DNA of 64,000 nucleotides, taken from Adineta vaga. Taxonomy: Eukaryota > Rotifera. The notes beneath the pieces were generated by a model. It was given only the letters and a program-made list of their open reading frames with translations. It was not told the DNA's origin and searched no databases. The DNA lies in the NCBI GenBank assembly GCA_021613535.1, contig CP075497.1, positions 12,896,001-12,960,000 on the forward strand. The letters run 5' to 3'. Below, one piece after another: positions 13,531-26,768 of the stretch (position 1 is its first letter; each line of letters begins with the position of its first letter). The translations under genes were made by a program, and so were the position numbers.

Positions 13531-14542
13531 TTTTTTTATCTTATGTAAAAGAACGTAATAATCACATTTATATAAGGTAGAAAAAAAAGCCTTGTCATGC
13601 TTATTTTTTTTTACTTTTCTGCACGATACATTTACCTATACTATATCGTGCTTTAAGAACAGTAGTAAACATTTCTTTTTTATTTTGTACTACGATGTTA
13701 AGTGCAATTTTTCTTTGGATTGTCATTGTAATAAAATCATTTGAGTAAATTGTCTTTCAGCACGAGATAAACGATTTTGAAGTGTACGAACAATTTTTAT
13801 AAGTTAATATTCCAAATACAGCTGGAAAAATGTTGAACTTAAATTTCATCTCCTAACCATACGAAATATCGATATCTATCAATGAAATCCTATTAAACAT
13901 ATACAACTGAAATACAGTCACATATAATAAACTTATTCGTATTTTACAACATATTTCCTTTGTTTGACTTGAATCTATATTTGTCAAAGCTGTATATGAA
14001 CGTGTAAATATTACAATAAAAAATCAAATAATGTCATAAATCGTCTTTGCTATTATATAGATTGTACATGATGATTGACGACAGTTTTCTTGTAGAAAAA
14101 TAATCGAAATTAATTAGAAGAAACAAATGACATCGTTCTGTTTCAAGATGGTCGTTGGATACAAATACTTTGTTCTTTCTTTCTATACTATGATATGTTC
14201 CTTTGACATTCACCCCTATTATTGTTATAAACATTCTTCTATCTTATTACTCTTTCTTTCGCGGTATCTCCATATTTTTCGCCTTGATAAGAATCATTAT
14301 TATTTTTTCTATATTTTCACTAGTAAATGGCACAATAAATCTTCCATATAAAAAATAACAGGTAAAATCGTTCAAAACGATAGGATTATTATTGCGTCGG
14401 AAGCTCCTACGGGAGAAGCTGGGGTTCTCTAATATCAAAACAGGCATTGTCAGTCGACTCAGGATCAGTCGAAGACCTAGACGCTGATTGATAAAAACTA
14501 CATGCAGGGAGAGAGATAAAAGGAAATGTCAGATAAAGTTGT
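13531..14542. other. Intergenic region
   Basis: AT-rich; several 60-75 codon frames on both strands overlap each other and show no domain. Contains the promoter side of the SDR and the 3' flank of the alpha-crystallin gene. Confidence 0.5.
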
Positions 14543-16628
14543 TCATTGAAGAGGCACCGATATATCGAGACAACGACGTGCTTCGTCGAAATGACATTTG
14601 AGTTCAGCAAGATTTGCCGACTTGAATAGAGTCACCTGACGATAGGCAGTGCAACCTTGCTGGTCAGTTGTTTCAACGCGGAAATCACTTCCATTTAGTG
14701 TTATTTTTAATTGATCGCCCTTCACGATTGATGGTTGATTGGTGAAGTCGAGACGCATATGAAGAAGACGGCCGTTATTTGATAATGACGGATTCCACGT
14801 TTTATTTAACAGGAACTCCTCCATTGACATCATTCCAGCACTTTTGGACTTGTCGTAATTCGTTTGTTGCAATTCAGACTAAAGAATAAGAAGAGATTTT
14901 CCTCAGTTTTTCTAAACGATGTCGACAGAATGATTTTCACTCACTTGATATTGATTTGTGTTATGTGAATTGTGCTGATGGCAATTAGCAGCAGTTGATT
15001 GGAGATCTTCTCGTTGAAGCGTGATAACCTGACCACTATTGAGGAGTTTAGGTGATACTTGAATCGTCAATTCCATCATATCTAAAATACAACGATGATC
15101 TCCCGACATAAAATAAAGATGGAGTTTTTTTAACATACTTTTCGACTGGAGATGATCCCATTTGTTGAACTGATTATTAACAACATGTTGTGCCTGTTGC
15201 TTACAGTAGTCACTGGTTTTTGTCACCGATACGTTTTCTCTCTGGATGAGAATTGTTTCACCCTTTTCAATAAATTGCTCAGGAATTTCAATGTGTACAT
15301 TGTTTTTTCCGGTGGATTCCGATGTATGCTTGTCCGTGTAGAGATCGACAAAATTACCCGATGGTTGCTGCTTTTGATTTGAACCAGTAGTTGTTGATCC
15401 TGTCTTTGAACTCTTCTGAATAGTGATCGTCTTTCCGTTTTGCAGAGCTTCAGGAGGCACCTCAATTTTGATCTGCACCACTTCTATTGAAATAATTAGA
15501 TCATTATCTTGTGGATGTGACTGTGGGTGTGAATTCGGATCTTATTCTTTCGCCCACACCCTCTCTCAAGATAATTGCTCCCGAAAACTCACCACTATTG
15601 CCGATGTTTTCTTGAAGTTGGTGAACGTCTGTGCTTGATTTCACCTCCTGTTTTTGCTTGTCAACCAGACACAAACCATGCGTCTGTGGAATGGGGTGTG
15701 TCGGCTGCGATACTTTATGACCACTAACGACCTCCTCTGAATGCTTTTCAATGGTGAGCGTTTTCCCGCTCTGCAAAAGTTCTCGAGGAATATTAATCAT
15801 CACATTGTTCGACGTGGAATCTAGTAAGACACAAAAAGAGAAAACGAAATTAATTTGATAAGAAAATTTAAGATTGATTGAAAGCTGTTTTATGACGCTG
15901 CAATACCTTGTGTCGATGATGTTTTCGTGCTTGTTGACAACGATTTTTGCTGTATTTTTTCCCAGTGTTCATCGGGTTTATTGATTGCGAATGTGAGACG
16001 TTGCTCCTGTATGTCATTCGATAGTTTCTTCATCTGTTGTTGATTCTGAATGAGAGGAATTTCGACGATGAGCTGCTGCTGTTTGGTGTTGACGTATGAT
16101 GCCATCGACTTCAGGTCGACATTCGAAGGCAGTTCGTACCGTTTCTCGAACTGTTTTTGACTGTACGAACCAGACTCTCGACTGCCTTCCTCGTGTACAC
16201 CGCTAATAATTAACACACGATTCTCGATGGTGATCTACAAAGATACAATGAGTAAATCTGTACTGAAATCAAAATGTTCTGAAGGCACTTTTGATGAAAT
16301 CTTGTCGATTCTTTTATTTGCAACATGAATGTGTAGGATTGTTACTCACCTTGATGTTTTCTTGTTTGAATCCGGTGACGTTGAATGAAATTCGAAATCT
16401 TTCCAAATCACACAGATTTGACGAGAGTCGCTCAGTAACGAGACGAAGATTGGGTCGTGATAACCATTGCATCTGATCGGCCTCGAAAGACATTGATGTC
16501 TCTTCAGAGAAGGCATCGAACGTGCTAATCGTACTTGTTGATGATGTCGACGATTTCGACACTGTTGAACTGTAGTCGCTGCTGCTGCTGTTGTTGTTCT
16601 TATTATCGATACGGTGAATTGGTAACAT
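14543..16628 (-). CDS. Alpha-crystallin (HSP20-like) protein with tandem repeat motif, six exons
   Basis: Exons: 16350-16628, 15907-16234, 15593-15820, 15139-15483, 14945-15081 and 14543-14878. All boundaries are GT/AG and all phases fit, giving 550 aa. A low-complexity Ser-rich N-terminus precedes an HSP20/alpha-crystallin-like domain split across exons 1-2 (FRISFNVTGFKQENIK, then ITIENRVLIISGVHEEG). The middle carries at least four copies of a motif of the form V-x-I-x-[IV]-P-x-x-L-L-x-x-G-K-x-[IL]-T-I-[QE], for example MINIPRELLQSGKTLTIEK, VHIEIPEQFIEKGETILIQ and LTIQVSPKLLNSGQVITLQ. A second beta-rich domain ends the protein. Small heat-shock proteins hold unfolding proteins; whether this one does is inferred. 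The repeat is not a family I recognise. The fourth intron (57 nt) is in frame and free of stops, so retention would add 19 codons. Confidence 0.8.
15511..15569. repeat. Telomere-like element inside an intron
   Basis: A GTGGATGTGACTGTGGGTGTG-like arm and a CCCACACCCTCTC arm lie in the third intron (15484-15592) of the alpha-crystallin gene, making that intron about 109 nt, roughly twice the local norm. Confidence 0.55.
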
Positions 16629-17794
16629 TGTTTTGTTCTAGAAGATCTAAAAGAAGTTTTAAAAAACAATGTGAATGTTTCGTATATGTAAATTACCAAA
16701 TGAATTCAGTTGAAATAATATATAGTTGTAACAGAATAAATGTTAGAATGAAAAATGACAAAGAATGTATGCGCCTTTTATACACTCTTCTACGCTTACG
16801 CACTATGATTAATACGACAAGCCTTAAGTAATATTATGCGTGGCTGTAAAATGATTTCGTCCTGTCAATTAACATTCTGTCATATAAAGACGATGTGCCA
16901 TTGTCTCTGTGTATTTTATGAGTGGTGAATGTCAATCAACATAGCACAAAATGTATATAAAGATTGTACTTTAAGTATAGAATTATTTGTTGTCCAAATG
17001 TAATTATTTTTGATTCACCGACAAGCAAGCATTTTCGTACTTATTTTCCTCGCTCCATCACAATCATAAATAGAATTTGCAAAGGATTCTCGCCCATGAC
17101 AGAGAACAAATGTAAACAATCATAAGTAGAAGAAAAGCGATAAGAAAACTGGAGGTCGAAATGAAATATATCTAAATACTAAAAGATAATACAATCAACT
17201 CTACACGAAAAATTCCATGTCATGAAAATCGCCGCGATTTTGATAATCGATTACAAAATGTAAATATAACTAAGGATATTTGAACGAAATTGAAAAAATT
17301 GATGTCATAGATTCAATTTTAGATGAGTATTTTAAATGTCGACTAATGTAAAGTTAAACAATTTAAATTTATTCTCTATGATACTTCTCCACTTAGATCT
17401 TGGTTTCTTTTCATTCTTTTCAATGTTTAAATTCCAAATAAAAACGACTATTCTATAGTGCTTCTGAAAAACAACTTGACTCAAGACAACACTATATATT
17501 TACATAAACGTTTTTATTTTTATTTGTTTTTTTTCTGTTCGCTTTGTGTTCACTTGTGGAAAAACTGCATGTTACATTACTAACTAGCTTTTTCTTGAGA
17601 CATATCATTTAAGTATATTAATCTATAGATACTCGTTGGTGTAAATCAATAATCAGAAATCTGAAATAAAATCAAGATTACACAAAGATCAGTATTTATT
17701 GTAGGTATTAAAACAAGCAAATCATTTAAATGTTACTTTTCGTTCTAATTCAATTAGCAGTAATTATACAAAATGATCGTTTTCTGCAGCAATG
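16629..17794. other. Intergenic region with one member of a degenerate duplicated segment
   Basis: No gene. The stretch around 17215-17510 resembles 19720-19925 (shared core near ATAATCGATTAC...TGTAAATATAA, then further scattered matches), so this is an old duplicate or dispersed repeat. Confidence 0.45.
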
Positions 17795-18850
17795 TCAAAT
17801 CTGTGGCATCACTTGATTTACTATTATTCTTCGTTGTTGTCGCCATCGATTGACATAAATGTCAAATAATACATAGACGAATTGTCGACGAAATCGATTG
17901 GACACAAACATATATATGTAGAATGGACTCTTAAAGAAGAAGAAGAAGAAAACAAAAAAACAATTTCGTTTGTCGAAAAAGTTTAATCTTTATATACTTA
18001 CTGCAAAGTATAAATACAGTATCAATAAGGTAACAGCAGATGCAAGCTGAAGTTCAGCTTTCATTAATGAATCCTGACTAAGCTCTGGTATTGATAGTAG
18101 GATGTACACAATAGCATATGGCATAATGGTAAAGAAAGCAAATACAACTTGCACTAAGACCATCACTGTCAATTGTTTGTCTAATTCGCGACGAACAAAT
18201 GGTAATGTACGATGAGCCAATTGTTTCACATTACGATAAGCCAAAATACCAAAGAAGAGTGTAATACCAACAGGTAGAAGTTTTCCAAGAATGAGGATAA
18301 TACCATAGGTAACATATAATTGAAAGATATTATTTGATACTGTACAGATGACTTTACCTGTAGTAATCGATATAGTATAATCAAAATAGATTAGATAAGG
18401 AATATTATGAAGAATCCAAATGATAATAAATATTGTTAAGAGAAGACGAGCTAATTTGATATTGCTCCATTGTTGCCATTGTAGACGAGAACAGGTGGCG
18501 AAATATTGATCAATAATTGCTAAACATATACAAGTCATTGATGTCAATGCACAAACTTGAAAACAATAAAATCGAAATTTGCAGTAAAATAAAGGTGATT
18601 GTGACCAATCAATGTCGAAACCATTGAACATAACAAGACCAAGTAAACCTATTAACATCTGACCTATATTGAACGCTGACATCGTAGTTAAATAAAATGC
18701 ACATGAACTTTGTCGGAAAGTTTTAAGACTGAGAAAGACAATTATATTGAGAAATCCACCAATAACACCAGCGATCAAGATCAATGTACCGAAATACATT
18801 GTTATTTGTTTTCCATAAAAAGTGAAGGTTGCAATGGCTGTTGCTGACAT
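17795..18850 (-). CDS. Rhodopsin-like seven-TM receptor (neuropeptide-receptor-like)
   Basis: Exon 1 is 18002-18850 and exon 2 is 17795-17929, joined by a 72-nt GT-AG intron, phase 0, giving 327 aa. Seven hydrophobic segments are visible: TM1 LILIAGVIGGFLNIIVFLSL with the conserved N, then TM2 to TM7. TM3 ends CLAIIDQYFATC, where ID replaces the DRY acid-Arg pair, a feature of many rotifer receptors. Exon 2 supplies the end of TM7 and a basic cytoplasmic tail (FRRQFVYVLFDIYVNRW). A plasma-membrane G-protein-coupled receptor is likely; the ligand is unknown. The C-terminal exon was found from the splice donor GTAAGT and the acceptor before AGTCCATTC. Confidence 0.82.
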
Positions 18851-20531
18851 TTTAAGTTCTAACTTTCACTCTTGACGATAGTAGTGTTTTGATAATATCT
18901 TTTTTTTTCTTTTATATATACTTAGTTAGTTTAATTATTCTCTCTAAATAGAATACTTTTTCTCAGCAAATAAATGAAAGGATCGTGTTGAGATATTTCA
19001 TACAATGAAAAGAAATTATATCATTATTAAATTAGGTTTTAATTAGAAACCTTCGAGGTATTATGTATTTTTAAGCCACTAGGATTCGATACTATTTTTT
19101 CTTTCATTTCTTTAATGCGGTATGATACTATTTCACAGGTAATATACTGTAGAAAGCGCTGTAAGTCATAATAATATGAAAAAAGAAGAAGAAAACGACG
19201 TCATAGAATAATTATCAGAATAGGATGATTCATAATTGAACACTAATTATCATTTATGCACTCTTATTTTTATTAAAATTTAATAATGTTAAGTCAGATT
19301 TCTGTAGAATGAACTATTCTCATTATTTCATAATCATGGACTCGTTTTTTTTTAGATGGATTTAAAAAATGACTATAACTTCTAAAAATGATATGCGTTA
19401 TCATTATTTGTCTCACGAATGCTTTTTTTTAATCTTTTGTATTGTGTTGATAATTTATCGGCAATCCTCGAATCGATAAAGATTCCACACTCTTTATTAC
19501 ATTAATAAATTTACAAGTTTTTTTTCCAAGAAGATCGTATGTCTGTAGATAGCAAGTTTTTCGTCTTTTTTCGAAGATGATGGATACTCATAGACAATTG
19601 ATTAAACCTCTGTTTTCTACTATTCAAATTGTAATCTAGAGAAGAATATAATCGTTAGAAACAAAAAACAAATCTTTTTTTCTTGTCTGTTCATATATTA
19701 TTATAAAAACTATCTATATCGTGAAAATCGTTGTGATTTTCATAATCGATTACGAAGTGTAAATATAATTTTGACATGTTTTTTTGCACATAATTAAAGA
19801 TATTTGAAAGAAAAGAAAGATTTTGTTTCGATATGGATGTCATTATAGTATATGATATTAACGACGAGAATGGACAGTTTGAAAAACAATTGAATCGAAC
19901 TAACTTCATATTTACATTGATTTGTTTGATAATTAATGGTTTATTTTCTAAAATTGAAAAAAATTATGTTTTAGATGAGCGTATGGATATACCAGTATGG
20001 ATTTGAATATTTCTTCTGCAAGTACGCCTACACCGACACCCACACCCTTAATGAGAATTCAGTGGAGGATCAAGCGAGTCAGCCTCGACGAGCGTTATTT
20101 ATTGGGAATAGAATTTTTAATAATTCCAGTGATAGATCATTTTTGTTCTGTTTTTTGGGATGAAACTTTAATATATGCCAATATAAGTGTTATGAGGTAC
20201 AAGGAAGTACGGAGAAGTATAAAGAAGTACAGAAGTCTGCTTTTTCCTTCTTCGACTAAAATCTACAATTAACATAAATAAAACATACATAAAATGAAAT
20301 GAATTACTATATTAAAAAGGTACATTAAAAAAAACACACAGATATTATTCAAATGATAAGTGCAGATGTAAGATTTGATTATAATAATAAATGATGAACT
20401 TCTTTAATAAAATGATGTTTAATTTAAAAAAAAATTCAAACTGATTTTTTATTTATATACGTTGAATACTTTTCTTAAAACTCTTTTCAATATCTTCCAT
20501 AGAAAAAAATTGAATTTCATCCATACAATTT
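18851..20531. other. Intergenic region with duplicated and repeat sequence
   Basis: No gene. It contains the second copy of the degenerate duplicated segment (about 19720-19925), a short C-rich telomere-like tract (20025-20050) and, near 20190-20260, sequence related to the hairpin at 26685-26768. Two overlapping plus-strand frames here have no domain and are biased by the C-rich tract. Confidence 0.5.
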
Positions 20532-23500
20532 CTAGGCAAAAGCAAATTTTCTAAGATTCATAATACAAAAGAAAGGATCATTTTCATTCTTAAATATTGT
20601 TTTATCATATTCATCGAATTTCTTATTAGTTACAATTGATAATTGATCTAAAACTTCGAATATAGAAATTAAATCTTGTTCTACAAAACAAACAATTAAT
20701 TCTAAAATTCGAATAGAAAATACGGATTTTAAAGAAAAACTTAATCGAAATTGTTGAAATAAATCTTCTAAAACATCTCTATTTGATATTGTTTTGATTT
20801 TACTAAAATAAGATACAAAAATTTGTCTATCAATTTTATTTTCTTCTCCAACATTTATCAAAATTTTAACAAATTCATCTGTAAGTTCACCAAAATCAGA
20901 ACATAAACCTAAATATAATATATTGCCTGTTTTTTGACTACCTTTACAAAGTGCATCTATAATTCTCTTCTTATCAAAAGATATTTTCTGTAAAGTATCA
21001 AAAAATATATTAGATTGCGAAAGATCCCAAAGTATATCTACATAATCATCAATTATCAATTCTAAAGACAAATTAGTATAGAAATAAGTAATAAATTTCT
21101 CGAAAAATAATGAATAATGATCTTCTATAAGTATTTTAATTGCATCATTAACAGAATAATTTAAATTTGGATATTTATATAATTTTAATTGTAATAAAAT
21201 ATTATATTTTTGTTCAATAGGTAAATTCAAATGATTTTCTATCCAAATAGAATCATATTGACATTGAATATTTTCATTTTTTGAAAATAATAAACATAAA
21301 AAAGCTCTTGAAGAAATTATTTCTGATGATGATAAACGAGATATTTGTTCAAATAAATTTTTGATTTCATTTAATATATTAATTCTTATTTTAAAATTAT
21401 GATATTTAAGTAAATTATTTCCATATGTTAATAAACAAATAGATAAAAGATCTTCTAAATGTTTTTTTAAATCATCTCTTATATTATGATTTGGTTTATC
21501 ATTAATAATTATTAAATTAATATTATAAATAATCATTTTTTGAACCAATGGAATTTGTTTATCATGTAAAAATATTAAAAGAAATTCATATATTTCAATT
21601 GAAAATGATTCTTTAATCATCCATTGAATAATTGAAATAAAATATTTTTCTTTTAAAATCTTTTCTATTTGATTTTCATTATGAATTTGTTGAAGATGTT
21701 CAATAAGATAATGTTGTAATATTCCTGAACAATTGTGAACTATTGAGAAAAATGATACAGATGATTTATTTAAAATTATTCGTTCGCGTTCCATTGTTAA
21801 GAATATATTAAGAATATCTATTCAATGAATACAAGCGTTTGTTTTCATAGAAATACGATAAACATTTTCAATTATTAATTTTAATATATTTTAAAGTAAA
21901 GATCAATTTATTGTTTCTAATTCTAATCGATTTTTAATTATATTTTTTAAATTTATATAATAATTATTATCGAACATTTCATTAAGAATTTCTGTTGAAT
22001 TCTCATTAATAATAAATAAAGAAGCAAAAAATTAAAAATCTTTATCTGTTCGATATTGAAACCATTTGGAAAGAATTTCAAATGCTGATTCTTCAACAAT
22101 AGAACAAGTTGAAATTCGTTGAATAATTTCATTAAGATTAGTTTTATTTGATATTTGTAAATAATTATCAATCCAAATAGCAATTTCTTTTGTTATGATT
22201 TCTTTATATATCATAGGATTATTTCATAATTGATCTAATTCATTTAAAGATGATGGAATAGAATTATTTGCAAATATTTGTATATCAATACTTAATTCAA
22301 TAAGATACATTATTGAAAGAAGGGTATGATTATTAAATGAAGATTTTTTTTGAAAATATTTATGAAATATTGTTGAATTCAAATGAATAAAATTCGATCG
22401 ATCTTTTGATTGTTTTATAAATTCTTTTAAATAATATCAAAGATAATTATCATCGATTATTTTTAATACAAAATAAGAACATTGTTGATCTTCTTCATGT
22501 ATTGATTTTTCATAAAATTTGCCATTTTATTGGAGATTGATTAGGTAATTGAGAATTTTTTATAGTTTCAAAAGCGAATTCTCGTTGATTTTCATCGTTA
22601 ACAGATTTTCCTTTCCAAAAAAGAACTAAAATATAATTTTCTAATTTGTATTTTTTACATATTGGATATAAAAGTAATAAATTACAATAATATTTTCTTT
22701 TATCATTTATATTATTTTCCAAATATATAAGACATTTAGATAAAATAATTAATAAAAATAAAAATTCATTATAATTATTATTAATTAAACGATTAAATAA
22801 TGATTGAAGATATTCTGGTAAAAATATAATAAAATCATTTATTTGTTTGGGTTTTTGAATAATATCAAAATTAAGATTAAGTTCTGATACACAATGATGA
22901 TCAAGTTTCTTTCCAATAGAAATACATATATTTAAAAATCTATTTAATTCTTGTTTATTAGATGAAGGAATAAATTCATTTATAATTGATTTGAAATACC
23001 ATTTAAACAAATAAATATAATAAAAATAATAATCATTTTTGATGAAATATCTTCCAATGAACAATTTTTAATAATATTTTCATATTTGTTAATTTTTATT
23101 AAATAAGATTCTTCATTCTTTATTAAATATTTCAGAATTGGTTCTATTGTTAATAAATCATAATACATATTTTTTGAAGAAAATTCAATTTGATCATAAT
23201 TATTTTTAGATAATCCTCCACATAATGCAATGATAATAGATAAAATGAATGGATGAATATTCTCGGAGAATAAATTCAAAGAAAAATTCTTTTCAAAAAT
23301 ATCATCTGGTCTATCAGCATTTATTAATATTTGTTGAAATATTTGATCAATAATTAATTCTATTCTTTGATTAATATGACATAATGACCATAATTGTTTA
23401 AATATATATGTTGGTACAAGTTTTAATGAGTTTTCTTTACATATTATATAACCTAAACGTTCAATATGAAATAAATAATTACAAAATTTGATAAGACGTT

Positions 23501-25783
23501 TTTCATTTATTAGATTTTTATTCATCCATTTAATAATTAATTGTTGAGAAAATTTTGAGGATATGAAATATTTTTGTACAAGTAATCTTGATGGATGATC
23601 TAATAAATTATTAAATGCTTTAAAAAGAATTTCTTTTGTTGGTAAATTATGAATATATTCAAGTGAATCAAAGAAAAGAAGACTTCCTGATGGTAAAATA
23701 AATTCAATTGAATCAGAGAAAAGTTTTGAACAAAAACAATTATAATTATTAGTTGACCATTTCCATCTAATCCACCCAAAAGCCATTAAAAGTGATTGAT
23801 AAAAACGACGTTTAGTCATAAAATAAAAAAATCTTGTTATAAGATTTTCAATTGAAGATTCTCGAATAAGAAATTGTATTATAAAATATCGTTGAAAAGA
23901 ATAATGAATAAAACCATAAACTTCTAAACTATGTTCAATTATAAAACTAATATTTGATTTTAATAAATATAAGATTTTATCTGTATATTTAGATAATTCA
24001 TTTTGATTATTTGATATATTTAATCGTTTTAATGTTAAATAACATATTCTTGTCATATCAAATTCATCAATAAGATTAGATAATGATCGAGAATAAATAT
24101 AAATCGAAAGATCATTAAGAAATTCTTTTAAAATTCTTTCAGATATATTTGGTTCCAAAATTTTCCATGTCTGTAATACGGTTTGAACACCATAATCATA
24201 CATTTCAATAGGTGATTTAGGAATATAATAATTGATAGATGATTTGAAAATATACATACAGAAAAGTGTTATAACATAAGGAGTCATTTGATCAGCACTA
24301 TCTATATATTTTAGATTAATTATGTTATCTAATTTCATTGTTAAATGATCATTTTGTATATTAATACCTTCATTGAATAATATAATATGTATATTTTCAT
24401 CAATTTGGTTAACCCATTGATTTGCAAATTCTAAAATACCTTTTCCTTCTATTCCTTCTAATGAAAAATGTCGAAAAAATAAACTATGAAATGAATATTG
24501 TTCATATCCAAGAGTACGACTTGTAAGAAATATTTGATTACCAACATATTCTTCCGATAAACTTATCTCTTCTTCAAACTCATAACTATTCTAACTGAAT
24601 GGCTGAACATCAAATGGAATATCATCAAATGCTGAGAGAAAATTTTGCGTATCTACGTAATCTTCCATAAAAATTTTTATAAGATTAATAATCTTAGATC
24701 TTTCTTCTAGTTCAACAATTTCATTTAACCCATCTAAAAAAATCGCTGCTTGACGATGATAAATAAATTCTTTCAATATATCTCCAATATTATCATCATC
24801 AATATATGGTTGAGAAAACCAAGTATGTTTACCTATATAATCAATTAAATTCATATTTGAATTATATTTAAGCCAATCGGCAAATTCACGTATTCGAATT
24901 CAAATAGGAATACGGATAGGATCGTTTTTCTTATTTCTATTTAGAGCTGATGTAGCATATAAATGTGTTATCCAACGAAGTAAAGTAGTTTTTCCACTTT
25001 TCGGATTTCCCAAAATGACGAGCCAACGAAAAGATAATAGATCTGTGATACGAGTATTATTAAAGAGTTGAAACACTTCTTTGTGTATGACTGAGGGTAA
25101 AATACTATTACTTTTATCGTCAATTCTTTCATATGCATTTCTGTCTGTAGAAGATAGAGAGTTGAAGTGTTTTATGAACATTTCCGAGAAATCAAAATTA
25201 ATCTCAATACATTTTAATTTCTCTTCAAGTCGTTTTCGACTTTGTGAAGTTAGAGAAATTTCTGTTTGTTCATAAGTAAAACTAAGAAGATCATCAATAT
25301 TATCAATCAAATCTCGCACCTGCACTTTTGAATAAAAAAAATACATTTCTTTAGATATTCATTAAGAATGTCTTCATGTTTTCGTAATACTTTGAAAATA
25401 TTCTTGTTCTTTTCAACACTTTTTGCGTATTGTAATTTTCGTTGTTCTATCTTACCTTCGAGTTCCATTCTTGTCGTAAATCGTTCCCAATTTTGTTTGT
25501 CTTCTCTTACATCTGGTCCATATAGAACATAAAGTAAATCGTCGTGTATATCAATCCAAAAACTAAGTTCTGGTCCACCAAATTCATAACTTATCAATCT
25601 TTCCAATCGTTGACAAAATAAACGATTGAAATCATCGTTGTCTAAATCAAGTTCGAGCAATTTGTTAAGATCATCACGCAGAGAAATCAAACGACGAGAT
25701 TCTGAAGAAATTTTCAATCCAGATGAGTCAGATTTAATAGTCTTGTTGATTTTACGTATAACTTTTGGAATAATATTATTCAT
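20532..25783 (-). pseudogene. NACHT-type NTPase (NLR-like), decayed
   Basis: The minus strand from ATG 25783 carries an N-terminal region, then a P-loop (GNPKSGKTTLLRW, about 24984-25010), a Walker B (AIFLDGLNEI, near 24716-24750) and a sensor-like LTSRTLGYE. A long alpha-helical part follows to 20532, like the helical repeats after NACHT in bdelloid proteins. The frame from 25346 to 22980 is continuous except for TGA at 24900-24902 and TAG at 24591-24593. Frame changes occur near 25310-25340, near 23000 and near 22520. Further stops lie between 22500 and 21950, and a clean 420-codon frame covers the last part (20532-21794). NACHT ATPases switch innate-immune and stress complexes. This copy cannot make a full protein without readthrough. 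Confidence 0.8.
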
Positions 25784-26276
25784 CGTTGATTCGACAAGAT
25801 TTAATGTTAAAAATTCTTAAACAGAATATGAAGAATAAAATTAGTTGATAATTATATCTTTATATATGGAATACTTGAAATTATGTTCATAATAGATATG
25901 TGTAGCTGACTACTTTCAAAGTGATAATACCAGTGGCAACGTGCTTCTGGCTTCTTCGTCTTTTTTTCTTGCTTTATATTTGAAAAGATATTATTTATAA
26001 TAACATTCGTTATTGTTCTGTTCTTTTTTTCTAAATTGCTACGATATCATTTCATCCATTTTTCCTGATTTTTCTCTTTCTGTTATCTATATATCTCTCT
26101 CATACATTTATTCCCTTCGTTCTCTTTCTTTTGATTGCATATATATAATTGTGTCCTTTTGTCTGTAAAAGATGCGATTTAAGAGGAAATAATAAATAAA
26201 GGCGTAGTTCTATCAGCACATAGATAAATTTTGTTTTTGATGGATTTATAACTATACAGTAGTAAAAACATTCTTT
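25784..26276. other. Intergenic region
   Basis: Upstream of the NACHT pseudogene; AT-rich with CT-rich stretches (about 26060-26140). No gene or repeat family recognised. Confidence 0.45.
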
Positions 26277-26537
26277 TGAATTACGGACTCTGACAATGGT
26301 CTCGTAACGATAGTTTTAAATGGTAACAGACGACTAACTGATGCTAGTGTAGATATGATTTGTTCTGCTATGCTTCTACGTAATGATCTTCGTCAATTAA
26401 GTGTACATAACTGTAGTATATCAACGGAAGGTATAAATCGACTTGAGTTTGCAACTCAACAACGAAATCAATTTGCGATGATAAAGAAAACTAAATATCA
26501 TCATGAAAAATTCAAACGAATAAACCAATCATTGTAG
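26277..26537 (+). pseudogene. Leucine-rich-repeat fragment
   Basis: An 87-codon open stretch begins right after a TGA (26274-26276). It reads IVLNGNRRLTDASVDMICSA followed by LRQLSVHNCSISTEGINRL, two units of the ribonuclease-inhibitor-like LRR pattern (LxxLxLxxNxLTDxGxxxL), then a basic tail and TAG. No start codon or upstream exon is evident, so it is most likely the 3' remnant of an LRR gene. Confidence 0.5.
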
Positions 26538-26684
26538 TTACGTCCACCAGAAAGCAAACCTCGAGCTATTAGAATGATTTTATTTAGACAATAGGTTGGA
26601 CAGTATGTATAGTGGATGTACATATCAAACAATGATCAATATGATTGTAGAGTAACAAGAAATTTTCAATGCTACAAAAACAAG

Positions 26685-26768
26685 AGAAAAACGCGAGACT
26701 TCTATACTTTCGTACTTCTTCATCCTTTCATGATTCTTTTTCGAAGTACGAAAGTCTCGCTTTTTCCT
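26685..26768. repeat. Imperfect inverted repeat (MITE-like hairpin)
   Basis: The left arm (CGCGAGACTTC...TTTCGTACTTC) and right arm (GAAGTACGAAAGTCTCGC) are complementary around a loop of about 25 nt. Related sequence (GAAGTACAGAAGTCTGCTTTTTCC) occurs near 20226-20250, so this is a dispersed element. Confidence 0.55.

Noticed and set aside
19975-20272. Overlapping plus-strand frames with a Thr-Pro run
   Set aside because: The run comes from the C-rich telomere-like tract; no further support.
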